From: JAMXLO01 sp036494925
GTDB lineage: Bacteria > Pseudomonadota > Alphaproteobacteria > Acetobacterales > Acetobacteraceae
Assembly: GCA_036494925.1 (NCBI GenBank)
Contig: DASXNR010000448.1
Coordinates: 1 to 28,518 of the forward strand
Reading direction: 5' to 3'
DNA: 28,518 nt
Under the pieces are notes generated by a model. The model had not been told where the DNA came from. It worked only from the letters and a program-made list of their open reading frames with translations, and made no database searches. Both the position numbers and the translations under genes were made by a program. Shown here piece after piece: positions 14,532 through 21,864 of the stretch (positions within the stretch are counted from its first letter, which is position 1; each line of letters opens with the position of its first letter).

Positions 14532-15464
14532 TCAGGCGAACAGCGCCGAGAAATCCCTGGGCGAGTGACCGCCGGGGCCGATGACGTTGCCCTGGGCGTC
14601 GCGATCCACCCCGATTCGGGGATTGGTCTCCGGCGCCACTAGATAATCGGGGTTGCTGACGCCGTATTTCGCCAATATCTGCGCGTTGGTCTTGGACTTC
14701 CACAGCCAGGCAACTCCGGCATTGACCGCGTCGAACAGATCGTGGTTGTCCTGGTTCATACCCATCACGGTGTGCTGCTTGCTGGTGAGCTGCGGAAACG
14801 CATCGTCGTGCAACACCGGGATCTGCTTCAATCCCCAGCCTGGATTCTGCAGGATCATATAGTCGACTGTCGGCGGATCGAGCATCGCGAAATCGAGCCG
14901 GCCGGCGACGACATCGCGGATACAGGCATCGCTGGTGTCATACAGCTTGACGTCAGTGGTGCCCGGCACCTTTTTCATTTCCGGGACGATGGTGAACCCG
15001 GTGACGGTCCCGATGCTGTGGCCCTTCATGTCACCGATGGCGAGCTTCGTGAGCGGGTTATCATGCTTCATGGTGCCGAAGGTGCCGGCGTAGTAGATCG
15101 CGTCGGTAATTGCCAGCACCTTTGCCCGCGTCGGGGTCCATCCCATGTTGCCGAGCATGATGTCGGTGCGACCGGTGCGTACGCTTTCCACCGTAGCCGA
15201 CCATTCCATCAGGGCGGGCTTGACCTCCAGGCCAAGCTTCTGCGCGATCAGGACGATCATCTCGCCGTCGGTGCCGATCAGCTTGCCGTCCTTGATGCTG
15301 GTCATCGGCATGTCGCCGTTCATCGCCACGGTCAGCACGCCGGGACTGACGGTCTTCAGGTTCGGGGCGGCACTCAGGCCGGCGCGGGGCCGCAGCATCG
15401 CCAGCGCGGCACCGGCCGTTGCAGCGACGGTCAGAAGCGACCGGCGGTCGATCACGTGTGGCAT
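14532..15464 (-). CDS. Periplasmic substrate-binding protein of amino-acid-type ABC transporter
   Basis: A 310-residue family-3-like solute-binding protein. The N-terminus MPHVIDRRSLLTVAATAGAA has a twin-arginine-like DRRSLL and a hydrophobic core with probable cleavage after GLSAA, so it is likely exported, possibly by Tat. Recognisable features are LTVAMNGDMPMTSIKDGKL, GTDGEMIVLIAQKLGLEV and VRTGRTDIMLGNMGWTPTRA. The Arg in 'TPTRA' matches the carboxylate-binding Arg region of this family. It heads a five-gene operon ending in the DAO-family oxidase. GGGGGA lies about 6 nt upstream of the ATG and a sigma-70-like promoter is at 15497-15525. Ligand identity is inferred only from the oxidase: an amino acid or methylated amine. 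Confidence 0.9.
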   Translation of the reverse strand: MPHVIDRRSLLTVAATAGAALAMLRPRAGLSAAPNLKTVSPGVLTVAMNGDMPMTSIKDGKLIGTDGEMIVLIAQKLGLEVKPALMEWSATVESVRTGRTDIMLGNMGWTPTRAKVLAITDAIYYAGTFGTMKHDNPLTKLAIGDMKGHSIGTVTGFTIVPEMKKVPGTTDVKLYDTSDACIRDVVAGRLDFAMLDPPTVDYMILQNPGWGLKQIPVLHDDAFPQLTSKQHTVMGMNQDNHDLFDAVNAGVAWLWKSKTNAQILAKYGVSNPDYLVAPETNPRIGVDRDAQGNVIGPGGHSPRDFSALFA

Positions 15465-15496
15465 TGCCTGTTCCCCCGCGTTTTACGTTCCCAAGC

Positions 15497-15525
15497 AGTA
15501 TTCTCCGCGGGAAGCGCCGCATCAA
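15497..15525 (-). promoter_or_regulatory. Probable sigma-70 promoter for the 15464-11140 operon
   Basis: On the minus strand TTGATG (15525-15520) and AATACT (15502-15497) are separated by exactly 17 bp. They lie just upstream of the binding-protein gene, giving a predicted leader of about 26 nt. Confidence 0.55.
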
Positions 15526-15567
15526 GTCCGGCGCGAGGCGGCCGACGCAAACAGGTGAAGCATCGCC

Positions 15568-15643
15568 CCTTCCCGCGAAAGCGGGAACCCAGAGGGACCA
15601 GCACGGGTTCGACCCCCTGGGTTCCCGCTTGCGGCAGAATGAC
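15568..15643. repeat. Dispersed palindromic repeat, copy 2
   Basis: Same family as 10171-10249: left arm at 15568-15592 with CCCGC-GAAA-GCGGG and AACCCAG, and right arm at 15617-15643 with CTGGGTTCCCGC and AATGAC. The right-arm inner hairpin is decayed (CGCTTGCGGCAG). It yields the telltale CRKREPRG/WVPAFAG peptides in passing frames. Confidence 0.8.
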
Positions 15644-15685
15644 ATGATCTGCGGCGCCGGCGAATCATCCGATTGCGTCCAAACA

Positions 15686-17299
15686 CTAAGTTCTCAACCG
15701 GAACCTCTGGATCTTTCCGGTCTCGGTCTTCGGCAGCGCATCCAGAAACTTCACCGAACGCGGATATTTGTACGGCGCGATCGTCGCCTTGACGTGATCC
15801 TGCAAACGTTGCCTTGTCGCGTCGTCGGGTGCGACACCTTCGGCCAGCACAACATGCGCCTGGACGATCCAGCCGCGGTCGGTATCGGCCGCAGCAATGA
15901 CCGCGCACTCCTTGACTTCGGCGCAGGTGAGCAAGGCGGCTTCGACCTCGGGTCCGGCGATGTTGTAGCCGGACGAAATGATCATGTCGTCCGAGCGCGC
16001 CACGTAATGGAAATAGCCGGCTGCATCCTGCGTGAAGGAATCGCCTGTCACGTTCCACCCATTGCGGACATAGACAAGCTGACGCTGGTCAGAAAGATAG
16101 CGGCAACCGGTCGGCCCACGCACCGCCAGATGACCGACCGTGCCACGCGGCACTTCCTTCATGTTGTCATCGACGACCCGTGCCTGGTATCCGGCCACCG
16201 GCTTGCCCGTCGTGCCAGGGGCCATGTCATCAATGCGGTTCGTGATAAAGATGTGCAACATTTCAGTCGCACCGATGCCATCCAGAATCGGCTTGCCGGT
16301 CTTGCGCACCCAGTCATCGAACACAGCTGCGGGCAGCGTTTCACCAGCGGACACCGCGATGCGGAGTGACGAAAGGTCGGCGCCCTGGTCCATTGCCTGC
16401 AGCATGGCGCGATAGGCGGTCGGCGCGGTGAAGCTGATCGTTGCCCCAAAATTCTGGATGATCTCGACCATGTTCGCCGGTGAGGCGTTCTCCAGCAACG
16501 TCGCGGCGGCACCGAAGCGAAGCGGGAATATTGCCAGGCCGCCCAGTCCGAAGGTGAATCCGAGCGGGGGCGCGCCGACGAACACGTCATCGGGCGTCAC
16601 CCGGAGGACTTCCCGCGCGTAGCCGTCGGCGATCATCAGCAGGTCGCGATGGAAGTGCATCGTCCCTTTCGGTTCGCCTGTCGTGCCCGACGTGAAGCCA
16701 AGCAGCGCGACATCGTCGCGTCCGGTGGACACGGCCTCGAACCTGACCGATTTGCCGAGCGCCAGGCGGTCGAGTTCGGCATCGTGATTAGCGGTCCCGT
16801 CGAAGCCGACGACGGTCTTCAGGTGAGCACTGTCCTTTGCACAGATGACCAGTTCGTCCATCAGCCGCGTATCGCAGAGCGCCAGCGATACCTCCGCCTT
16901 GTCGACGATCTTGGTCAATTCGACCGCGCGCAGCATCGGCATCGTATTGACCACGACGGCGCCGGCCTTTGTGGCCGCCAGCCAGCAGGCGACCATGGCG
17001 GGGTTGTTGGCTGACCGGATCAGGATGCGGTTGCCCGGCCTGATCCCGAAGTCCTCGACCAGCGCATGCGCGATGCGATTGCTCCAATCGGTCAGTTCCT
17101 TGTAGGTGCGGCGCCGCCCGTTGCCGATCAACGCGGTATGGTCGCCGAAGCCCTTGCGGACCATCGCGTCGGTGAGTTCCACCCCGGCGTTCAGGTGTTC
17201 CGGATAGTCGAAGCCGTCGAGCAACAGGTCCGGCCACTGGTCCGACGGCGGCAGCCTGTCCCGCGCGAATGTATCCACATGCGCCGATGGTCCCAGCAT
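15686..17299 (-). CDS. abmG: 2-Aminobenzoate-CoA ligase-like acyl-CoA synthetase
   Basis: A 537-residue ANL-superfamily AMP-forming ligase, expected to activate an aromatic acid to its CoA thioester (anthranilate-CoA ligase, EC 6.2.1.32, or a close relative). The phosphate loop is FTSGTTGEPKG, the A5-type motif is DGIGATEMLHIF, A8 is YVARSDDMIISSGYNI and the C-terminal catalytic Lys lies in PKTETGKIQRF. 'GATEMLHIF' is characteristic of the benzoate/2-aminobenzoate-CoA ligase branch. The ATG at 17299 has GGAGGG about 5 nt upstream, better than the GTG at 17326. It is divergent from the ACMR-like monooxygenase 99 bp away, matching the ligase/monooxygenase pairing known in Azoarcus evansii. Salicylate or another ortho-substituted benzoate remains possible. 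Confidence 0.85.
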   Translation of the reverse strand: MLGPSAHVDTFARDRLPPSDQWPDLLLDGFDYPEHLNAGVELTDAMVRKGFGDHTALIGNGRRRTYKELTDWSNRIAHALVEDFGIRPGNRILIRSANNPAMVACWLAATKAGAVVVNTMPMLRAVELTKIVDKAEVSLALCDTRLMDELVICAKDSAHLKTVVGFDGTANHDAELDRLALGKSVRFEAVSTGRDDVALLGFTSGTTGEPKGTMHFHRDLLMIADGYAREVLRVTPDDVFVGAPPLGFTFGLGGLAIFPLRFGAAATLLENASPANMVEIIQNFGATISFTAPTAYRAMLQAMDQGADLSSLRIAVSAGETLPAAVFDDWVRKTGKPILDGIGATEMLHIFITNRIDDMAPGTTGKPVAGYQARVVDDNMKEVPRGTVGHLAVRGPTGCRYLSDQRQLVYVRNGWNVTGDSFTQDAAGYFHYVARSDDMIISSGYNIAGPEVEAALLTCAEVKECAVIAAADTDRGWIVQAHVVLAEGVAPDDATRQRLQDHVKATIAPYKYPRSVKFLDALPKTETGKIQRFRLRT

Positions 17300-17398
17300 C
17301 ACAACCCTCCGCAGGCGCACGCTCACCGGCTGTGCTGCGGGCCTGTTCGGCGCAAATTAGGTCAGATATAAGATGCCGACCAGAGGGCGATGTCACCG
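17300..17398. promoter_or_regulatory. Divergent control region of the aromatic-CoA cluster
   Basis: 99 bp between the ligase and monooxygenase start codons. A TATAAG at 17367-17372 is a plausible -10 for the rightward operon, about 27-32 bp before the chosen start codon, but no good -35 is paired with it. AT content rises locally around 17353-17373. No long palindrome of the kind expected for a MarR or GntR operator is obvious. Confidence 0.4.
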
Positions 17399-19687
17399 AT
17401 GCGGATCGTTTGCGCCGGCGGCGGGCCGGCAGGCCTGTACTTTGCGATCCAGATGAAGCAGCGCGATCCGTCGCACCGCATCACCGTGTTCGAGCGCAAT
17501 CGTGCCGACGACACCTTCGGCTGGGGCGTGGTGTTCTCCGACGAGACGTTGCGGAACCTGGAGGGCGCCGATCCGCCGTCCAAGCAGGAAATCCTCGACA
17601 GCTTCGCGCACTGGGACGACATCGACATCCACTTCAGGGGCCGGGTGATCACCTCGGGCGGCCACGGCTTCTGCGGCATCGAACGCAGGCATCTGCTGAA
17701 CATCCTGCAACGCCGCGCCGCGACACTGGGTGTGGAGCTGATCTTCCAAAGCGAGGTGGACGACAACGCCGCCTTCCCCGACGCCGATCTGATCGTGGCC
17801 GCGGACGGCATCAACAGCAGAACCCGCAGCCGCTATGCGGCGCATTTCAGACCGAGGATCGACCTCCGGCGGAACAAGTTCGTCTGGCTCGGCACCCACC
17901 GGATGTTCCAGGCTTTCACCTTCATCTTTGTGGAAACGGAGCACGGCTGGTTTCAGGCGCATGCCTATCGCTTCAACCGCGATACCTCCACGTTCATCGT
18001 CGAGACCACGGAACCCAACTGGCGCGCAGCGGGGCTCGATCAGCTCGATGCGGCCGACACGATCGCGTTTTGCGAACGGTTGTTCGCGCCGTGGCTGGAC
18101 GGACACCGGCTGCTGGCGAACATGAGCCATCTGCGCGGCTCGCAATGGCTCAACTTCCCGCGCGTGACCAATGAGACCTGGGTGATGGGCAACGTCGTGC
18201 TGATGGGAGATGCGGCGCATTCCGCGCATTTCTCCATCGGCTCCGGCACCAAGCTGGCGCTGGAGGATGCGATCTCGCTGGCACGTGCCTTCGACACGCA
18301 CGGCACCGACGTACCCGCCGCCCTTGCCGCCTATGAGGCCGAACGCAAAGTCGAAGTGTTGCGGGTCCAGTCCGCGGCGCGCAATTCCACCGAATGGTTC
18401 GAAAACGTGGCGCGTTACGCACGCCTCGAGCCGGAACAATTCGCCTATTCCCTGCTGACGCGCAGCCAGCGCATCAGCCACGAAAACCTCCGCCTGCGTG
18501 ACCGGCCATGGCTCGAAGGGATGGAACGTTGGCTGGCCGATCGCGCGGGTCATCCCGCAAACCGTGCGATCCCGCCGATGTTCCTGCCGTTCCGGCTGCG
18601 CGAGATGCGACTTGCCAACCGCGTCGTGGTCTCGCCGATGGCGACCTACAGCGCCCGCGACGGCATGCCCAACGACTTTCATCTGGTGCATCTCGGCGCC
18701 CGCGCACTGGGCGGTGCAGGGCTGGTGTTCACCGAGATGGTCTGCGTCACTCCACAGGGTCGCATCACGCCCGGCTGCGCGGGGCTGTGGTCGGTCGAGC
18801 AGATGGCGGCGTGGGCACGCGTCGTCGATTTCGTTCATACGCAATCGGATGCGAAGTTCTGCCTGCAGCTTGGCCATTCCGGTCCCAAGGGTTCGACCCA
18901 GCTCGGCTGGGAGGAGATGGATGCGCCGCTCGCCGAAGCGAACTGGGAGGTGATCGCGCCTTCGCCGGTTGCCTGGAGCGCACGCAATCAGATCCCCCGC
19001 CAGATGATTCAAACCGACATGACTGCGGTACGCGACGCTTTCGTGTTCGCCACGCGGTTGGGTGCCGAGGCGGGGTTCGACATGCTCGAATTGCACGCCG
19101 CGCATGGTTACCTGCTGTCCGCGTTCATTTCGCCACTGACCAACCAGCGTACCGACGCGTATGGCGGGTCGCTGGAGAACCGGCTGCGCTTCCCGCTGGA
19201 GGTGTTTCGTGCCATGCGCGAGGCGTGGCCAGCGCACAAGCCAATGTCGGTGCGCATCTCGGCGACCGACTGGGTCGAAGGCGGCATCACTGCCGACGAT
19301 GCGGTCGAGATCGCCCGCGCGTTCAGGCGCGAAGGCGTGGACCTGATGGATGTTTCCGCCGGCCAGACCTCGATCCGGGCACAGCCCGTGTACGGACGGA
19401 TGTTCCAGACCCCGTTCGCCGACCGTATCCGCAACGAGACCGGTATTGCGACGATGGCGGTTGGCAACATCACCGAGCCGGATCATCTGAATGCCATCAT
19501 CGCCGCCGGGCGCGCCGATCTGTGCGCGCTCGCCCGCCCGCATCTGTCGGACCCGCACTTCGCCCTGCGCGCCGCCGCCGGGCTCGGCTACACCGAGCAG
19601 TGGTGGCCGCGACAATATCTGGCGGGAAAGGCGCAGATCGAACGCCTGGTTCGGCGCGCGGATACGGATTATTCGGCGGTGATATGA
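17399..19687 (+). CDS. abmA: Bifunctional 2-aminobenzoyl-CoA (or salicylyl-CoA) monooxygenase/reductase, flavin fusion
   Basis: A 762-residue fusion of two flavoproteins. Residues 1 to about 370 are an FAD aromatic hydroxylase with GGGPAGLYFA (7-16), the DG-type motif around LIVAADGINSRTRS and MGDAAHSAHFSIGSG (Asp271). Residues about 393-762 are an old-yellow-enzyme barrel with FRLREMRLANRVVVSPM, QLGHSGPKGST, HAAHGYLLSAFISPLTNQR and YGGSLENR. This order and size match anthraniloyl-CoA monooxygenase (EC 1.14.13.40), which hydroxylates and then reduces the ring of the CoA ester, and the annotated salicylyl-CoA 5-hydroxylase family. The ATG at 17399 (MRIVCAGGG) is preferred over 17390, whose AGAGGG is only 2 nt away. 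Its stop overlaps the next start (ATGA). Confidence 0.9.
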   Translation: MRIVCAGGGPAGLYFAIQMKQRDPSHRITVFERNRADDTFGWGVVFSDETLRNLEGADPPSKQEILDSFAHWDDIDIHFRGRVITSGGHGFCGIERRHLLNILQRRAATLGVELIFQSEVDDNAAFPDADLIVAADGINSRTRSRYAAHFRPRIDLRRNKFVWLGTHRMFQAFTFIFVETEHGWFQAHAYRFNRDTSTFIVETTEPNWRAAGLDQLDAADTIAFCERLFAPWLDGHRLLANMSHLRGSQWLNFPRVTNETWVMGNVVLMGDAAHSAHFSIGSGTKLALEDAISLARAFDTHGTDVPAALAAYEAERKVEVLRVQSAARNSTEWFENVARYARLEPEQFAYSLLTRSQRISHENLRLRDRPWLEGMERWLADRAGHPANRAIPPMFLPFRLREMRLANRVVVSPMATYSARDGMPNDFHLVHLGARALGGAGLVFTEMVCVTPQGRITPGCAGLWSVEQMAAWARVVDFVHTQSDAKFCLQLGHSGPKGSTQLGWEEMDAPLAEANWEVIAPSPVAWSARNQIPRQMIQTDMTAVRDAFVFATRLGAEAGFDMLELHAAHGYLLSAFISPLTNQRTDAYGGSLENRLRFPLEVFRAMREAWPAHKPMSVRISATDWVEGGITADDAVEIARAFRREGVDLMDVSAGQTSIRAQPVYGRMFQTPFADRIRNETGIATMAVGNITEPDHLNAIIAAGRADLCALARPHLSDPHFALRAAAGLGYTEQWWPRQYLAGKAQIERLVRRADTDYSAVI

Positions 19688-20433
19688 ACACCCCATTGCG
19701 TGGTTGCACGGCACTGGTCACCGGCGGGGCCAAGGGAATCGGGCTTGCCGTCGCGCGCCGGCTTGCCGCCGACGGCGCCACCATCGCGCTGATCGGCCGC
19801 GATAGCAGCGCGCTGAAGCAGGCTGCCGATGAACTCGCCGCACGCCACGCCGTGGCCGATGTGACCGATCACGCGGCACTGCGCGATGCCGTTGCCTCGT
19901 TTGGTCAAGTCGACGTCCTGGTGAACAATGCCGGCGCGGCGATCTCGAAGCCGTTCTTGAAGCACGCCGTGAGCGACTTCCGCGCCATGCTGGAGGTGAA
20001 CCTGCTGTCTGCGGTGGTCGCCAGTCAGGTCGTGCTGCCGGAGATGCGCGCACACGGCTTCGGGCGCATCGTCAACATCGCCAGCACCGCGGGTCTGAAA
20101 GGTTACGGCTACGTCACCGCCTACGTTGCGGCCAAGCACGCGCTGGTCGGGTTCACGCGCGCGTTGGCGCTGGAGACTGTGAAAGACGGGATCACCGTAA
20201 ATGCCGTCTGCCCCGGGTTCACCGACACCGACATGGTGGCGCGCTCGGCAGCGACCATTGCTGCCGCCGGCGGACGCTCGCCGGACGAGGCGCGCACCTT
20301 GTTGGCAGCGGGCAATCCCGCAGGCAGGCTGGTCCGGCCGGACGAAGTTGCTGAAGCGGTCGCATTCCTGTGCCGGCCCGACGCCAGCGCGATGACCGGG
20401 CAGGCGATCGCCGTGGCATGCGGAGAGGTGTGA
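19684..20433 (+). CDS. SDR-family dehydrogenase, probable 3-hydroxyacyl-CoA dehydrogenase of the aromatic-CoA pathway
   Basis: A 249-residue classical SDR: cofactor loop TGGAKGIG (13-20), NNAG, and catalytic Ser134, Tyr147 and Lys151 (YVAAK) with correct 13-residue spacing. The ATG overlaps the monooxygenase stop by four bases (ATGA), so the genes are translationally coupled. The crotonase gene follows after 4 bp. In the Azoarcus evansii anthranilate cluster, beta-oxidation-type enzymes act on the non-aromatic CoA ester. An oxidoreductase acting on a cyclic hydroxyacyl- or oxo-CoA intermediate is the natural assignment. Unlike the stand-alone SDR at 10364, this one is clearly in the pathway operon. 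Confidence 0.87.
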   Translation: MNTPLRGCTALVTGGAKGIGLAVARRLAADGATIALIGRDSSALKQAADELAARHAVADVTDHAALRDAVASFGQVDVLVNNAGAAISKPFLKHAVSDFRAMLEVNLLSAVVASQVVLPEMRAHGFGRIVNIASTAGLKGYGYVTAYVAAKHALVGFTRALALETVKDGITVNAVCPGFTDTDMVARSAATIAAAGGRSPDEARTLLAAGNPAGRLVRPDEVAEAVAFLCRPDASAMTGQAIAVACGEV

Positions 20434-20437
20434 CGAT

Positions 20438-21238
20438 ATGCTGCAACAACCGACGCATTTCCGTTGGGAGGTGGCGGGCAAGGTCGCGACGATAACTCTC
20501 GATCGGCCCGAGAAGAAGAACCCGCTTACCTTCGAATCATACGCCGAGTTGCGCGATACGTTCCGTGCATTGTCACATGAGCCGGCGATCAAGGCGGTGG
20601 TCATCACCGGCGCCGGCAGCAATTTCTGCTCGGGCGGCGACGTGTTCGAGATCATCGGGCCGCTCACCCGCATGAAGATGCCCGAACTTCTCGCATTCAC
20701 GCGCATGACAGGCGACGTGGTGAAGGCGATGCGCCTTTGTCCGCAGCCGGTCATCGCAGCGGTCGAAGGCGTGTGCGCCGGCGCGGGCGCGATCCTGGCG
20801 ATGGCGGCGGACCTCCGCTACGGCACCGCCGAGAGCCGCACGGCGTTCCTGTTCAGCCGCGTAGGGCTGGCGGGATGCGACATGGGAGCATGCGCGATCC
20901 TGCCGCGCATCATCGGCCAGGGCCGCGCGTCCGAACTGCTCTACACGGGTCGCTCGATGACCGGCGAGGAAGGGGAACGCTGGGGCTTCTTCAACGCGCT
21001 GCACCCGCCGGGCCAGGTACTCGCCGCAGCGTTGTCGATGGCGGCGTCGCTCGCCGACGGCCCTTCCTTCGCACACGCCGTCACCAAGGCGATGCTGCAC
21101 CGGGAGTGGAGCATGGATGTCGAGAGCGCGATCGACGCGGAGGCCCAGGCGCAGGCGATTTGCATGGCGACCGAGGATTTTCGCCGTGCCTTTGATGCTT
21201 TCGCCGGCAAACGCCGGCCCGAATTCAGGGGCGATTGA
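20438..21238 (+). CDS. Enoyl-CoA hydratase/isomerase (crotonase) family protein
   Basis: A 266-residue crotonase. The CoA/oxyanion-hole segments are FCSGGDVFE (Ser65-Gly66-Gly67-Asp68) and GVCAGAGAILAMAADLRYG. The segment GLAGCDMGACAILPRIIGQGRASELLYTGR replaces the classical 'PgaGgtq.LPr..G' and has Asp in place of the first acidic/Pro position, so hydratase or C-C hydrolase activity cannot be assumed. GGAGAGG lies just upstream of the ATG at the end of the SDR gene. In pathway context it would hydrate, or cleave, the alicyclic CoA ester formed by the monooxygenase/reductase. The RidA-family gene begins directly after its stop codon. Confidence 0.9.
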   Translation: MLQQPTHFRWEVAGKVATITLDRPEKKNPLTFESYAELRDTFRALSHEPAIKAVVITGAGSNFCSGGDVFEIIGPLTRMKMPELLAFTRMTGDVVKAMRLCPQPVIAAVEGVCAGAGAILAMAADLRYGTAESRTAFLFSRVGLAGCDMGACAILPRIIGQGRASELLYTGRSMTGEEGERWGFFNALHPPGQVLAAALSMAASLADGPSFAHAVTKAMLHREWSMDVESAIDAEAQAQAICMATEDFRRAFDAFAGKRRPEFRGD

Positions 21239-21670
21239 ATGAGCGATCGAAGCGACACCGGCCAGCGCGTCCTGCAACCGCCATCCTGGGGTCGGCCGCG
21301 CGGCTATGCGAACGGGATCGTCGCAGTTGGCGAGACCATCTTCCTGGCCGGTCAGATCGGTTGGGACTCGGAGGGCCGATTCGCGGCAGGCCTGGCCGGT
21401 CAGGTCGGGCAGGCACTGTCCAACATCGTCACCCTGCTCGCGGAGGCCGGCGCCGAACCGCGGCATCTGGTTCGGCTCACGTGGTTCGTCACCGATCTGC
21501 GGGCGTATCGTGAGAGCCAGATGACCATCGGAACGGCGTATCGCCGCGTCATCGGCAGGCACTTTCCCACCATGTCGGTGATCGGCGTATTGCAACTGGT
21601 GGAGGCAGAGGCGCTGGTGGAGATCGAGGCGACGGCGGTTCTGCCGCCCTGGCATCCGCCAACAGTCTGA
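21239..21670 (+). CDS. RidA/YjgF-family protein lacking the catalytic arginine
   Basis: A 143-residue member of the YjgF/YER057c/UK114 family. The core is recognisable: IFLAGQIGWD (34-43), the QVGQALSNIVTLLAEAGA helix, LVRLTWFVTDLRAY and the C-terminal LVEIEATAVLP with Glu128 and Glu130. In enamine/imine deaminases of the RidA type the conserved Arg (Arg105 in E. coli) lies in a 'PARS' turn. Here that turn reads PTMS, with Met112 in place of Arg. The gene starts immediately after the crotonase stop. A YjgF-type protein is also part of the known Azoarcus evansii anthranilate cluster, so the pairing is meaningful. Without the Arg it may bind or process another intermediate. Confidence 0.9.
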   Translation: MSDRSDTGQRVLQPPSWGRPRGYANGIVAVGETIFLAGQIGWDSEGRFAAGLAGQVGQALSNIVTLLAEAGAEPRHLVRLTWFVTDLRAYRESQMTIGTAYRRVIGRHFPTMSVIGVLQLVEAEALVEIEATAVLPPWHPPTV

Positions 21671-21864
21671 CGTCGAGATCGAACCAGAATGAGTGCAATC
21701 GCGCCCCGTGTGCGACAATGCGGACGCTACGTTGACCATACGTAGGATGGGTGGAGCGCAGCGAAACCCATCTGGACATGTGTGCGTAGCGCACGTTTCC
21801 AGGTACGCTGAATGTGCTCTATGATGCCCTCGCCTGGAATAATTTCGTCAGCAGGGAGTACAGA
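21671..21864. other. Intergenic region between catabolic and transporter genes, with a hairpin repeat
   Basis: 194 bp separating the RidA gene from the LIV binding-protein gene on the same strand. It contains the repeat at 21741-21794. An AATAAT at 21838-21843 could be a -10, but its -35 is poor. Whether the transporter is cotranscribed with the catabolic genes cannot be decided by eye. Confidence 0.5.
21741..21794. repeat. 'GGATGGGT...ACCCATC' hairpin repeat
   Basis: CGTAGGATGGGTGGAGCGCA is followed by GCGAAACCCATC. GATGGGT (21746-21752) pairs with ACCCATC (21766-21772) around an AGCGCAGCGA loop. A second hairpin, GTGCG-TAG-CGCAC, follows at 21782-21794. This text is a well-known type of dispersed intergenic repeat in proteobacteria. 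It could stabilise or end the upstream transcript. Only one copy is in the window. Confidence 0.65.

Larger units (their letters stand above)
15465..15685. other. Intergenic region with operon promoter and palindromic repeat
   Basis: A 221-bp region between the start of the DAO/ABC operon and the stop of the CoA ligase, both on the minus strand. It holds the promoter at 15497-15525 and repeat copy 2 at 15568-15643. The repeat sits just below the ligase stop and could act as an mRNA 3'-end barrier between the two transcription units. Confidence 0.6.

Noticed and set aside
15600..15620. tRNA-like T-loop (GGGTTCGACCCC)
   Set aside because: It lies in the centre of palindromic repeat copy 2 and no acceptor, D or anticodon arms fit around it.
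17393..19714. 773-codon minus-strand open frame opposite the monooxygenase fusion
   Set aside because: Antisense shadow: the plus strand encodes two complete flavoprotein domains with intact motifs, and the minus product has antisense-type composition.
21732..21737. TTGACC as a -35 hexamer for the LIV importer
   Set aside because: No -10 occurs 16-18 bp downstream, where the sequence is part of the hairpin repeat.
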